DNA from: Paenibacillus apiarius
GTDB lineage: Bacteria; Bacillota; Bacilli; Paenibacillales; Paenibacillaceae
DNA length: 64,000 nucleotides
NCBI RefSeq assembly: GCF_017052585.1
Contig: NZ_JAFFHZ010000002.1
Coordinates: 541,296-605,295 of the forward strand
Reading direction: 5' to 3'
The translations under genes were made by a program, and so were the position numbers. The notes beneath the pieces were generated by a model, which was not told where the DNA came from, did not search any database, and saw only the letters and a list, made by a program, of their open reading frames with translations. This document shows, piece by piece, positions 53,601 to 62,556 of this stretch; the stretch's first letter is position 1, and each line of letters begins with the position of its first letter.

Positions 53601-55333
53601 AAAACAATAAGTATGAAGAGGTAGTCACTCAATCCGAGGACCTCGGGAAAAAACAAGCGGACGCCCTTATCTCCGGGTTCGAGGATCAGATGAAAGAGCT
53701 GGAATTCCAGAAAAGCCTGTTGGGCTCATTGGACACGCTCGAGAAGCAGCAAGCGGCCACAGACATCGACAAGGCCATTGCTTCCGTTTACGCCCAAGCT
53801 GCACAATCCATTGAATCGCAAACCGCGGAATTGACACGGAAACTAAATCAGAGCCAATCCATCGCGGAAAAGAGCCTCACCCAAGCCAAGCTTGATGCTC
53901 TCAATGAATATCAGCGCACCGTATTGAAGCAAATTGCCGATATGAACAATGCGGAAGCGAAAGCCAGATCCGATCGGGCTGACAGCATCATCGAGAATTA
54001 CAAGAAAATGCTCCAGAAGGAAAAAGAACTTCGCGAGCAAGCAATCGAAGAAGAAATACGCGGCGAGAACGAGCGCCATAACAATAAAGTCAAACATTTG
54101 GATGACGAGCTGAAACGATACGAAGACATCATCAACGCTCGGCTCAAGTCGCTGGATCGGGCCAATGCGGAAGAGGATTACGAAGCGCAGTTAAATAAAC
54201 TGATGAAGGAGCGGCAGGACATTGCTGACAAGATCAGTGTGCTGGCGCTGGACAATTCCTTTGAAGCAAAAGCAAAGCGAAAAGCGCTGCAGGAGCAGCT
54301 CGATTCCAAAAATGAAGAAATCGACAAGTTCAAGCTCGATCGCGAGCGCGAGCTCGTCAAAGAAGGCCTCTCCGATCAGCTTGAAGACCGGAGAAAAACA
54401 ATCGAGAAAGAAAGAGAGCTCGAGGATAAGCAGCACGAGGACGCGCTCGACAAGCTCGATAAAGAGAAGCGCAAAATCGAACGACATTACAAGCAAATCC
54501 TGGAAGACGAGAAATGCTTCTATGACCTGAAGCAGTCCCTGCTCAATGAAGACAAAGCCGCCGTAAATACGGCCTTGAACGAGATACAATTAAAATACGA
54601 TTCGTTCTTTGCTCATCTCGAAGAGCAAAGCAAGCGGTTCGGCACGAAAATAGCCGACAACATCAGATACGGCTTTGAGCAGGACTACACCAATACGCAG
54701 GAGTATCGCGACACTATCGGTTCATCCGGCAAAGCGCCTTCCGGCAGCTCCACTGTGCCGGGACAAGCAGGCGGAGGCAAGCAGAACGAAGATGCCGAGA
54801 AGCAAAGAAGCTGGAAGGAGTACCTTGCCAACAAGCAGCGAGCCGAATCCTTGACCAGACAAGTAATCCAACTGCAACGAACCAATCCCAATTCGATTGA
54901 CATCATTCATATCAAGGAAGAAATCAACAAGCTGCGCAGCATAAACGATTCCTATCGCAAATTATACAATTTCCCGGATAAATCCTATGACGAGTTGAAA
55001 AATATAAAGCCGTTCTCCGCGAAGTCAGGCGGCATGACTCCCCCATGGGGTGGAAATGGCGGCAAATTCCTGCTCGCCCACGAGAAAGAGATCGTGCTGA
55101 ATCAATCCGATTCCTTCAACTTGCTGAAGGTGGTCGATATTACCCGGAACATCGTCGATTCCATCCGGAACATGAAGCTGCCCAGCTTCACGCAGCAGCA
55201 GAATACAACGCATGCCGGCACGACGATTCAGAATTTGCACGTAGCCATTACGGGAGCCTTCGGGCCAAAAGACGGCGGCGACATGGCGGCTTCCTTAATT
55301 AACGGCCTCAAAGCGCGCGGCGTCAATATTTAG
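50663..55333 (+). CDS. Phage tail tape measure protein, compositionally mosaic
   Basis: A 1556-residue protein, the longest of the module, with long coiled-coil stretches and one hydrophobic segment at about 223-253 (IALIGLQSVLSIGLS). The C-terminal region has the glycine-rich GGMTPPWGGNGGKF turn followed by HEKEIVLN, as in tape measure tails. Such proteins set tail length, very roughly 0.15 nm per residue, so about 230 nm here (rule of thumb). The ATG at 50663 follows AAAGGAGTGG. The coding bases of residues about 40-907 are AT-rich, unlike both ends, suggesting recombination. Confidence 0.88.
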   Translation: MKNDVTLLTGSLNITKTVEEINKAIKKIEKHPKLSKVKLSVDFDQKYTKSVNVMLSSGQQIIKQYELQKKLIEEIIAKNFSLGEAINKVTQRIRASIDSSVQATKHINDRKTAILQESDAILTLIRNMERFEEKQQDLIRVQSANEMGSNEATTTSVESAAHTKASPVSNPFVKTASDFFNGLGTDAAKRLFDDSMVKAFADAGRNIRALSFFTELYTNSTLKAKIALIGLQSVLSIGLSTAIGLAVSGLTSLYNKYEEEKQKQIELEKQTRQTTKLWTAHKDEILELVNTYNSLQAVTNNGQVFANYEQEQSYLTVIERLSTLMPGLVASIDDKGQKHLKNTDAIEREIEGTEKLSKAQLQLNVNSAKDRYRNIIDEISSFNDEIDSIRSQQGSFNSQKIKLLADSSNNKELYTEIQRQINVESNQLEVQSVDIQNKIANRYSQLRDEIASTIEDSLQLKNISIKPESLKELRNLIDSFDSDFLKDSGSVDELTKSLSSLANIMSDGITSPEEVERFNQIKDLYKLSDVQLQNLTDTFDAAKVKAKEQAESVERNAKTMEQLAGEINKTVSSMNTLSDAYWKINQGEQLSANTILQLIKDYPQLAQHLAETNDLTFKRGDLLKEVADANRKLMLQELENEEKSVRSSWNQLESKRKMYEQFYNQIGAITPHAEQLGSMIFGEEAKAKHAELKKRLEQIAASKKVLSKPIDFFFSSSAPTGKTPSSTSGSKEKAPYVPNLKLNKFEEEVEKANKALELNNQAIQEGIASGKEYDNLLEKRIEKYHNLIQALENLKKSQVNDRSLLEKKLTKVGLVKNGEVIDNVTEKLGSMAKNEYTTKGTGKNKRSNLTYGYSVNQLEKFVEEFLSLTKKLDDTDVKLNGSVINLAESYKDNLERLQNTSENKQAKSKHKIAMLGEINTTEEKELLATYTEEIVQNIVNERKQINDEIYKTQQFIRSGKSTDAQKRAAEIYLKTLLDAQNNKYEEVVTQSEDLGKKQADALISGFEDQMKELEFQKSLLGSLDTLEKQQAATDIDKAIASVYAQAAQSIESQTAELTRKLNQSQSIAEKSLTQAKLDALNEYQRTVLKQIADMNNAEAKARSDRADSIIENYKKMLQKEKELREQAIEEEIRGENERHNNKVKHLDDELKRYEDIINARLKSLDRANAEEDYEAQLNKLMKERQDIADKISVLALDNSFEAKAKRKALQEQLDSKNEEIDKFKLDRERELVKEGLSDQLEDRRKTIEKERELEDKQHEDALDKLDKEKRKIERHYKQILEDEKCFYDLKQSLLNEDKAAVNTALNEIQLKYDSFFAHLEEQSKRFGTKIADNIRYGFEQDYTNTQEYRDTIGSSGKAPSGSSTVPGQAGGGKQNEDAEKQRSWKEYLANKQRAESLTRQVIQLQRTNPNSIDIIHIKEEINKLRSINDSYRKLYNFPDKSYDELKNIKPFSAKSGGMTPPWGGNGGKFLLAHEKEIVLNQSDSFNLLKVVDITRNIVDSIRNMKLPSFTQQQNTTHAGTTIQNLHVAITGAFGPKDGGDMAASLINGLKARGVNI

Positions 55334-55346
55334 GGGGTGACATCCA

Positions 55347-55940
55347 TTGACAATCCGATCTTCCGAATCCTTCTCCTATGCCGGAATCAAATGCAGCGAT
55401 TACGGCATCGTGAACGTAAACATCAACTCGGGTATGCTGGAAGAGCCTTTCGCGGCCCCGCGCACGCTGCAAGAGGTCAGCATCGGCGGGCGCGGCAAGC
55501 CTTATTTCCAAGGCATTGCGAAAGACCCGCTCAAATTTCAAGTCTCATTCGCCTTTGAACAGACGTGGAATACGCGGCAAATCCGCGAGATAGCCAGATG
55601 GCTGACGGAACAGGACTATTACAAGGAGCTGATCTTCTCCAGCGACCCCGAGCGCGTCTTCTATGCCCTGGCAGTCGACGAGCCTACACTGGTTCATAAC
55701 GCGCTGTCGCAAGGCTATGTCAATCTCACGTTCCGCTGCGATTCGCCCTATTCCTACTCCCCTGTCTATTCATCCCCTTGGTATGAATGGCAAGATACCC
55801 GTCTCGACCATCGCATCAGCAATTTCTCCGCAGGCACGAAGCCAGGCCTGGCCGAGGATGCCTCCGGGCAGCTCGTGCTGGACTCCAAGGTGCCGCGATG
55901 GAGCGACTACTCCGGCGCAGCCTGGCCGGATATTACATAA
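55347..55940 (+). CDS. Distal tail protein (Dit / siphovirus tail component)
   Basis: A 197-residue protein whose opening, FSYAGIKCSDYGIVNVNINSG (in parts), and RTLQEVSIGGRGKPYF with PLKFQVSFAF, are those of the siphovirus Dit family. Dit forms the hub joining the tube to the tail tip. A TTG start at 55347 with GGGGGTGA upstream lies 13 bases after the tape measure stop. The C-terminal galectin-like domain seems short or replaced by the next genes. Confidence 0.8.
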   Translation: MTIRSSESFSYAGIKCSDYGIVNVNINSGMLEEPFAAPRTLQEVSIGGRGKPYFQGIAKDPLKFQVSFAFEQTWNTRQIREIARWLTEQDYYKELIFSSDPERVFYALAVDEPTLVHNALSQGYVNLTFRCDSPYSYSPVYSSPWYEWQDTRLDHRISNFSAGTKPGLAEDASGQLVLDSKVPRWSDYSGAAWPDIT

Positions 55941-55954
55941 GAAAGGAGCACCAC

Positions 55955-56590
55955 ATGTCACAACGAACGAAAAAACTAAAGCTGCACATCCCGGAATATA
56001 CGGATGAAATCTATCAAACGATTCAAGAGCTCGGCGAGAACTTTTCCGCTTTGGATGAAGCATCCAAAGACGACGCCCCCTCCCCGCCTGTAGAAGGCTT
56101 GTGGAAGCAGAGCGACATCATATGGAACTCGAAGCCCGCCATCGGCGAGTATGCCGGCTGGGTCAATACGCGAACGGGACGTACGGCTCCCGCGTGGACG
56201 GCACTGACCTCCTATCGCAATGGAGACTGCATCATTCCGCCCGAAGACAACGGCCACGTTTACATTTGCATCCAGGCAGGCCATTCCGGAGTGACGGAGC
56301 CCGTCTTCCCGAGCTCGGCGGAGCGGGAAGTTCAAGACACACGCGGCGCTTCCGCTTGGCAGCGCTCCAAGCTCTATTTCAAACACGATATCGTATTCCC
56401 GACCGTTGACAACGGCCGTTTTTATGTATGCATCACCGAAGGCGAGGCCGGGGCGTCCGAACCGGACTGGAGCTTGACGAGCGGCACGAGCATCTACGAT
56501 AACACCGTGGTATGGCTGGGATATCGCATTGCCAAATGGAAGGAAAGCGGAATATCCGCGCTTTTCAGACCGTTTGGCAAAATTGAATAG
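55955..56590 (+). CDS. Tail-tip accessory protein with repeated carbohydrate-module-like segments
   Basis: A 211-residue protein starting MSQRTKKLKLHIPEYTDEI, with the first 50 residues helical and then two related segments (about 75-125 and 130-195). These share blocks such as YRNGDCIIP / FKHDIVFPT, then NGHVYICIQAG / NGRFYVCITEG, and SGVTEPVFP / GASEPDWS. Each resembles the small carbohydrate-binding/Ig-like modules of phage baseplate proteins. The start follows GAAAGGAG. It may contact the cell wall. Function inferred. Confidence 0.6.
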   Translation: MSQRTKKLKLHIPEYTDEIYQTIQELGENFSALDEASKDDAPSPPVEGLWKQSDIIWNSKPAIGEYAGWVNTRTGRTAPAWTALTSYRNGDCIIPPEDNGHVYICIQAGHSGVTEPVFPSSAEREVQDTRGASAWQRSKLYFKHDIVFPTVDNGRFYVCITEGEAGASEPDWSLTSGTSIYDNTVVWLGYRIAKWKESGISALFRPFGKIE

Positions 56591-56601
56591 AGGTGTGAAC
56601 G

Positions 56602-57243
56602 ATGGCGAATTGGCTTTCTTTGAGCAACCTGTCAGGCGTCTACACATCTCCCCCAATCCCTGTTTCCTTGCATGGAGACGGCGCCCTGACGCGGATGACG
56701 TGGAAGAGCGATGCTCCTGGCAACAGCAAGGTCCATGTGCAGACCTCCCTCTCGGCGGATCAAGGCGATTCGTGGACTGATTGGAAGCCGTGCGTCAATG
56801 GCGGCAGCATTCCGGACGCCGAGATTGACACGCCGCTGCACGATATGCTGCTCCGGTTCCGGGTCATGCTGCAGTCTGATCGATACTCGGTCTCCCCTGC
56901 CTTCCGCGAACTCTCCCTGCATTTCGAGCCCGTTGCCGTATTCGACAACAAAGGCGATCTGAATTGCAAGCCGGAGATATGGATAACGAAGCAAGGACAA
57001 GGCGAATTTGCCGTGGTCAACACGTCGCAAGGCAACGCCGAGTTCCGCTTTGCGGATTTGCTTGATCAGGAAACGGTATATGTCAACAGCGAGCAGGAGC
57101 ATATCGATACGAGCTTGGCCGCCACCTATCGGTACGGCAGCTTCAATGACAACTATTTGGACCTTCCCCCCGGCAAAAATGTGCTTAAAATCCGCGGGAA
57201 CGCCAACTTCCAATTCCGATATCAATTCCAACGCATTCAATAA
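56602..57243 (+). CDS. Tail-tip protein of unknown detailed function
   Basis: A 213-residue, beta-rich protein starting MANWLSLSNLSGVYTSPP. The C-terminal half (about 115-213) resembles the second domain of Dit-like proteins, with GNAEFRFADLLDQETVYVNSEQE and a final FRYQFQRIQ, typical of strands ending phage tail components. It may be the split-off C-terminal part of the distal tail protein. It lies 11 bases after the previous gene and 12 before the tip gene. Confidence 0.55.
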   Translation: MANWLSLSNLSGVYTSPPIPVSLHGDGALTRMTWKSDAPGNSKVHVQTSLSADQGDSWTDWKPCVNGGSIPDAEIDTPLHDMLLRFRVMLQSDRYSVSPAFRELSLHFEPVAVFDNKGDLNCKPEIWITKQGQGEFAVVNTSQGNAEFRFADLLDQETVYVNSEQEHIDTSLAATYRYGSFNDNYLDLPPGKNVLKIRGNANFQFRYQFQRIQ

Positions 57244-57255
57244 GGAGGTGAACCG

Positions 57256-60200
57256 ATGTTAGGAGATATTGATTTCTTGAAAAAACCGATCAAACCGCAG
57301 CTGTTCTTGGTGAAGCCGAACGGAGAGACGATAAGCAAGCTGAACGAGGCCTACGATATTAACCAATCCATCCTGTTGTCGTCCGTCAATGAACTCTCGT
57401 TCAAGCTCCCCTATCGAATCGACATCAATCATAGGCTCGCGAACAACAAAAATATCGCCCTGCTGAAGGAACGCTATCATGTCCAAGTCGTGTTGGGCGA
57501 ACATACAGAGCGCTATATGATTGATTCGACGAACGAGAACGGCGACGGCGAGACTGCTTACAAAGAAATACATGGCTACGCCCTTCCTTATGAGCTGCGC
57601 GACAAGCTGATTCGCGATTACGCCGTGGAATCGGTCCATGCCGAGCAAGTGCTGCGCGACGTGCTGTCCAATACGGTCTGGACCATCGACTATTTGGATG
57701 CGGACTTCAAGCTTACTTATCGCGCGTTCGATTTCGGCAATACAACGGTGCTGGATGCCGTCTATCAGGTCGCAGAGACGTACAATGCCATTGTGAGGTG
57801 GGATACGAACCGGCGAACCGTATCCATGATGAAGCCCGAACGGTTCGGCGTGAACAAAGGGCTGCGATTTTCGTACGGCAAATATTTGAAGTCGCTCGGC
57901 AAGGAGTCCAGAGCGGACGAAATGGTAACCCGCCTGAAAGCATTTGGCCAGGATGGACTGACCATCCACAAGGTGAATCCGACCGGGCAAAATTACATCG
58001 AGAACTTCAGCTATTTCATGTATCCATTTGAACGGGACGCCAGCAACACGGTCATCCGCTCAAGCGACTATATGAGCGATTCGCTCTGCCATGCCCTGCT
58101 TGACTACGAAGAACGGATCGAGGCCAGAGAAGAGGAATTCGGCAAGCAGCTCGCCGCCCGTAAGCGCTTGGAAGAGAGCCTGACACAGAAGGAAGTCGAG
58201 CTGCACTTGCTGCAAAACAACGAAGCCGTCATCACCAACACGATGCTTGCGCAGCAGTTCGACGGCAAAATGTTTTTCGAGACATATATTCACGATTCCA
58301 CCAGCTCGCGCAGCTTCCCCGTGAAGGACATCTATCCTTACGCGGTGCTATGCAAAGTAAGCCCTGCCGCTGGCGTCCAGGTTACGCTTAATGGAGCCGC
58401 CAAGCCCGTCCAATCGGGCGCGTGGGTGCTGCTCGGCAAGGTGCAGCGGGCGGAGAACGTTGCCGTGGAAGTGCGCGGCGGATCGAATGTTGACGTGTTT
58501 TTGCAGGTGGCCAACATTTCGCTGGAGGAATTCGAAGCGGGCAACAACGAGCAGGAGCTTATCGACAAGTTCAGTCTGGATCACAAGCACATGCAGATGA
58601 AAGCCGTCGAAATCGAGCTGGCGAATCTGACGCATGAATTAGAGCAAGTGCACCAGGCGATTGCCGAATTGCAGCAGGACTTCTCCCCCGCGCGCAACTT
58701 TACGGACGATCAGCTGCTGGAGCTGAATTACTACGTCATAGAGAAAGAGTTTGCGGACGACAAATATGTCGAGGAAGAAGACCTCTATCAGGCGGCCGAG
58801 AGCAAGTTCAAAGAACTGCAGCTCCCGCAAACCCAGTTCAGCATCGACATCATTCATTTTCTCGATATCGTGGAAGAGCAGCGGAATTGGGACAAGCTGG
58901 TCATCGGCGACTATGTTCAGATTGCTTACGAACTGCTTGACATCAAAATAGAAGCGCGAATTTCCGAAATCCGCTACGATTACGAAAATTCGAGCATCCA
59001 GCTTACGATCAGCAACGCCAAGGACTTGACGAATGACCGGAAGAAGCTGGAGAAATTTATTTATGACAGCAAAAACACCTCCGTTACCGTGGACAGCAAC
59101 AAGCATAAATGGGGCAAGGCGGTGGTGGATACCTCAGAAATGAGCAAGCTGTTCGAGCATTTCTGGAATAAAGTGACGAACAATATCAACATGGCGTCCA
59201 ACGAATACGTCACGATCGATCGCAAAGGCATCACGATCATCGACCCGAATGATTCCCAGCGTTTCCTGCGGGCGACGCACGGCGCGCTCGGGCTGACGCG
59301 CAGCGGCGGACTCCGCTACGAGACGGCCATTACGCCTGACGGCCTCATCGCGGAGCAGGTGCTCGGCAAGATCATTTTGGGACAACGTGTCGTCGTGGGC
59401 GATCCCGACGGCCTGTTTACGATTGAAGGTCCGAAGCTGACAGTATCTGATCGGTGCGAACGCGAAGTGATGCGGCTTGGCTTGTATGACACAAAACCGG
59501 ATAAGTTCGGCATGGTCGTAAACCGTTACCGTTCCTCCGAGTGTGCCGACAACACCATTGTGAACCGCACCACGGTCAACAGCGAGGATGGATTCGTCAT
59601 CGAGCGCAGCCGCAACGGCACTTACGACAAGACCTTCTACACCTCGTCCGATGGCGACCTGTATATGAAGGGCAATTTCCAAGCCGGCGAAGGCGATCGC
59701 GTCTTTACCATCAACAAGGATGGCTTGGCTCTGGGCAATTCACGCTGGGCTGATGCCCCCTTCCATGCCGATTACTTCGGCAATGTGTGGATGAATCGTT
59801 TGGTTGCCGATTCAGCCGAAATCAAACATTCACTCTTCAAAGACGGCCATATTCGGGGATCAGACTTGGTCCTTGAGGATAAATATGGAGGCATCATCTC
59901 CATGTTTCCTGAGCATGGGCTGTACTTTGGGAGCGAAATACCGGAAGCGTGTCCCGCTTGGATTAAAATGGACGGAACGGCCATATTCCGCAAATTGCTC
60001 GTTACGGATGGCGACAACAATCTGCTTCTGGATTCGGAAAATAAAAAACTATTCATGAATCAATGGGACGTCATTGGCGCGGCCGCCATCGATGCAGAAT
60101 TGATTGCCGCCAATATGCTTACCAATGAAGACGGTTTTATTTCCAATCTGACTGCCGGCAAAGTTTCCACTTTAAGCAATGCCGCCGAGAAAGGCTGGAC

Positions 60201-60783
60201 GAACTATATCAAAATCGAAGGCAACAGCATTAAGTTTATTACGGGCCGAATCAAGGAGGGGACCGGCAAGCAGAAAAAGTTGTCTGACGGCAGACTTCTG
60301 TACTGGCTATCATCGGAAAGAACGGGAGAAATGACAATAGAACCTACTCCGTGGCCCGCAATGGCATATGACATGGATGAAAAAGTGAAGCAAGTCATCA
60401 CGTTTGAACGTTCGGGTCACGAAGCAGAGCCTACACGTACGATTGGCTTGGGCGATGGGAGTCCAAGTGGCGGAAAAGCGGTGGAGACAAAATACGATGG
60501 CGGCTACAAGCTTGCTTATGGTGCAAGCAGCACCGGAAAAGATAGGAGTCTTGATCTAAAAGATGATGGTGTATTTATAAATTCCCAAGAAAAACTAGTA
60601 AATATAACTAGTAGGGATATAAGAATTGTTACCGATGGTGGGGATGCAAAAATAAAACTATCAAACGGAACCTCTTTTGAATTAACAAAAGAAGGAGATG
60701 TACATATTGGAGCATCCAGAAATATAAATATAGAAGCAACAGGAAATATAAAATTAAAGGCATCCAGAATAGACTTAAACTAA
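57256..60783 (+). CDS. Tail-tip / spike protein (prophage-tail, Tal-like)
   Basis: A 1175-residue protein. The N-terminal part (about 1-350) is the prophage-tail hub type, with RYMIDSTNENGDG and DAVYQVAETYNAIVRWD. Two coiled-coil regions follow (about 285-330 and 430-480), then a long beta-rich body. The last 60 residues show repeated alternating hydrophobic strands ending IEATGNIKLKASRIDLN, as in trimeric beta-helix spike tips. The start has AAGGAGGTG upstream. The last 250 coding bases are AT-rich compared with the rest, hinting that the receptor-contacting tip was exchanged. Confidence 0.82.
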   Translation: MLGDIDFLKKPIKPQLFLVKPNGETISKLNEAYDINQSILLSSVNELSFKLPYRIDINHRLANNKNIALLKERYHVQVVLGEHTERYMIDSTNENGDGETAYKEIHGYALPYELRDKLIRDYAVESVHAEQVLRDVLSNTVWTIDYLDADFKLTYRAFDFGNTTVLDAVYQVAETYNAIVRWDTNRRTVSMMKPERFGVNKGLRFSYGKYLKSLGKESRADEMVTRLKAFGQDGLTIHKVNPTGQNYIENFSYFMYPFERDASNTVIRSSDYMSDSLCHALLDYEERIEAREEEFGKQLAARKRLEESLTQKEVELHLLQNNEAVITNTMLAQQFDGKMFFETYIHDSTSSRSFPVKDIYPYAVLCKVSPAAGVQVTLNGAAKPVQSGAWVLLGKVQRAENVAVEVRGGSNVDVFLQVANISLEEFEAGNNEQELIDKFSLDHKHMQMKAVEIELANLTHELEQVHQAIAELQQDFSPARNFTDDQLLELNYYVIEKEFADDKYVEEEDLYQAAESKFKELQLPQTQFSIDIIHFLDIVEEQRNWDKLVIGDYVQIAYELLDIKIEARISEIRYDYENSSIQLTISNAKDLTNDRKKLEKFIYDSKNTSVTVDSNKHKWGKAVVDTSEMSKLFEHFWNKVTNNINMASNEYVTIDRKGITIIDPNDSQRFLRATHGALGLTRSGGLRYETAITPDGLIAEQVLGKIILGQRVVVGDPDGLFTIEGPKLTVSDRCEREVMRLGLYDTKPDKFGMVVNRYRSSECADNTIVNRTTVNSEDGFVIERSRNGTYDKTFYTSSDGDLYMKGNFQAGEGDRVFTINKDGLALGNSRWADAPFHADYFGNVWMNRLVADSAEIKHSLFKDGHIRGSDLVLEDKYGGIISMFPEHGLYFGSEIPEACPAWIKMDGTAIFRKLLVTDGDNNLLLDSENKKLFMNQWDVIGAAAIDAELIAANMLTNEDGFISNLTAGKVSTLSNAAEKGWTNYIKIEGNSIKFITGRIKEGTGKQKKLSDGRLLYWLSSERTGEMTIEPTPWPAMAYDMDEKVKQVITFERSGHEAEPTRTIGLGDGSPSGGKAVETKYDGGYKLAYGASSTGKDRSLDLKDDGVFINSQEKLVNITSRDIRIVTDGGDAKIKLSNGTSFELTKEGDVHIGASRNINIEATGNIKLKASRIDLN

Positions 60784-60857
60784 AGTTTTCATTTATTTGC
60801 GCCGATATATGCATAAGATATACCTATGTATAACCATAATATCGGAGGTATGTGAAA

Positions 60858-61592
60858 GTGAAAAAATTCGTAACCAAAACCCCTGCCTTTTTGCTGGGAC
60901 TACTCGTTGGAGCAATTTTAACTGCGGGCACAGCCGTAGGCGCAGCAACGTTTTATAAAGCGATGCCAATGAATATCACGGTTGTAGTTGGCGAGAATCA
61001 GGCAAAACTAAGCGATTCTCCTTTAAATGTGAATGGGAAAACCTATCTCCCTCTTCGCGACACGGCGAGCGCTCTCGGTTATTCTGTACAATCTGTTACT
61101 TCTTCTGAAATTACGCTGAAAGAGAAAACAAAAGTGAACGTAAAAAAAGATCAAAAAAACACGGCCAAAAATGACAAAACGAAAACGACAATCCAAACGG
61201 TGAAAATAAAAAATTTGAAAGAAACCTATTCTACTGACGGCAAACTGGATGCAGGCAAGCTCAAGGAAGCTTTAAACAATGCAACTTTGGATGTAAATGC
61301 GCAAGATGCTGACACCGGCATGACCTTAATGCATTATGTTGTGCTTGAAAGAAATAACTATGAAGCATATAAGGCAATTAGACGCAATGAATTGAATGTC
61401 AATATACCAGACAACAATGGGCAAACACCGTTATTTTTATCCGTTATTCATGAAAACAGCTTTTACTTTGGTGAATTGCGTGATGACTTAAATGCTGATT
61501 TTATGATTAAAGATTCGGAAGGAAAACAAGCAATTGATTATGCCGATAAAACCTCTACTTACTACCGTTCATTAAGAGCTGAGATGATGTAA
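60858..61592 (+). CDS. Stalk-domain plus ankyrin protein, copy A
   Basis: A 244-residue protein. Residues 1-34 form a membrane anchor or signal (PAFLLGLLVGAILTAG), residues about 36-88 a copper-amine-oxidase N-terminal-like stalk domain (VNGKTYLPLRDTASALGYS), then a lysine-rich linker (90-120) and ankyrin repeats (about 145-244; VNAQDADTGMTLMHYV, VNIPDNNGQTPLFL, GKQAIDYA). A GTG at 60858 has GGAGG 9 bases upstream; another GTG two codons earlier is too close. It is unlike the module's structural genes in base composition (21 of 60 G+C at 61381-61440). Function unknown. Confidence 0.8.
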   Translation: MKKFVTKTPAFLLGLLVGAILTAGTAVGAATFYKAMPMNITVVVGENQAKLSDSPLNVNGKTYLPLRDTASALGYSVQSVTSSEITLKEKTKVNVKKDQKNTAKNDKTKTTIQTVKIKNLKETYSTDGKLDAGKLKEALNNATLDVNAQDADTGMTLMHYVVLERNNYEAYKAIRRNELNVNIPDNNGQTPLFLSVIHENSFYFGELRDDLNADFMIKDSEGKQAIDYADKTSTYYRSLRAEMM

Positions 61593-61600
61593 TAGAAGAC

Positions 61601-61635
61601 ACGACCTCCTCAATTCAAGGAGGTCGTATTTATTT
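61601..61635 (+). terminator. Intrinsic terminator after copy A
   Basis: ACGACCTCCT and AGGAGGTCGT form a perfect 10-bp stem around 7 bases, followed by ATTTATTTT. The B gene therefore needs its own promoter. Confidence 0.88.
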
Positions 61636-61750
61636 TCTTATGAAGTATAGTGATCCTAGGTTCACCTCTAACTTCATTTAAAAAACCATGCTCATTTTCC
61701 GATATATAGTACAATAGAACCATTCACTATATATTGGAGGTCACGTTTCA

Positions 61751-62470
61751 ATGAAAAAAATAACGATATTAATTACGGGCATTTTTATAGGTGTCGCCTT
61801 ATCTGCTGGAACTGTTGTGGGAGCGACTACATACTTAAAAGCAACTCAATCGAATGTGAAGCTTGTTGTGAATGACACGGAAGCGAAATTATCCAATCCT
61901 CCAGTTCATGTGAATGGCAAACTATATCTTCCCGTTAGAGATACCGCAAATGCTTTGGGTTATTCTGTACAGTCTGTCACCCGTTCAACGGTTACGCTTA
62001 AGGAAGGCATTAGCCAAAACACCTCTGCCCAGACTAATAAGTCGAAAGCAAAAGAGAATAGCGAGAAAAAGGAAAATCAAATGGTGAAGAACTTGAAAGA
62101 AACTTATTCTTCTGACGGCAAACTGGACGGAGTCAAGATTAAGGAAGCTTTAGAAAACGGCTCGCTTGATGTGAATGCTCAAGATACTGACACAGGAAAT
62201 ACTCTCTTAATGCTAGCTATTTTGGAGAGTAATTATGGGGCATATACAGAGTTTAAGCGCAATGATCTTGATCCCAATGTTCAAAACAAAGATAAACAAA
62301 CGGCATTACATTTAACCACAATAAAAGACAACTCTTTTTTCAGAGGAGAACTACTGGATGAATTAAATGTTGATGCTTCAATAAAGGACGCATCCGGCAA
62401 ACAAGCTATCGACTATACTGAAAAAGGTTCACCTGATTATTTTCGCTTGTATATGTATATGAAGAAATAA
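61751..62470 (+). CDS. Stalk-domain plus ankyrin protein, copy B
   Basis: A 239-residue relative of copy A with the same order: N-terminal anchor (about 5-24), stalk domain (about 32-80; VNGKLYLPVRDTANALGYS), charged linker (85-108) and ankyrin repeats (about 130-239; VNAQDTDTGNTLLMLA, PNVQNKDKQTALHLT, GKQAIDYT). Similarity to A is clear but lower than between A and A'. TTGGAGG lies before the ATG; TACAAT about 30 bases upstream of that is a candidate -10. Function unknown. Confidence 0.8.
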   Translation: MKKITILITGIFIGVALSAGTVVGATTYLKATQSNVKLVVNDTEAKLSNPPVHVNGKLYLPVRDTANALGYSVQSVTRSTVTLKEGISQNTSAQTNKSKAKENSEKKENQMVKNLKETYSSDGKLDGVKIKEALENGSLDVNAQDTDTGNTLLMLAILESNYGAYTEFKRNDLDPNVQNKDKQTALHLTTIKDNSFFRGELLDELNVDASIKDASGKQAIDYTEKGSPDYFRLYMYMKK

Positions 62471-62502
62471 AGGATATCTATCATTCCGAGATATCCTTTA
62501 TA
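62470..62502 (+). terminator. Intrinsic terminator after copy B
   Basis: AAGGATATCT pairs with AGATATCCTT around 9 bases, then TATATT. It overlaps the end of the stop codon. Confidence 0.7.
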
Positions 62503-62521
62503 TTAAGATATGAAGTCATTT

Positions 62522-62556
62522 AAGTCACTCTTCAATGGAGTGGCTTTTTAATTTCA
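62522..62556 (+). terminator. Second terminator-like hairpin before copy A'
   Basis: AAGTCACTC pairs with GAGTGGCTT (one G-U) around 7 bases, followed by TTTAATTTC. It sits just upstream of the repeat boundary at 62612. Confidence 0.65.

Noticed and set aside
48701..60783. Contractile (R-type) tailocin
   Set aside because: No sheath, baseplate-wedge or spike-hub genes of myovirus type; gene order and the Dit/Tal-like proteins fit a non-contractile tail.
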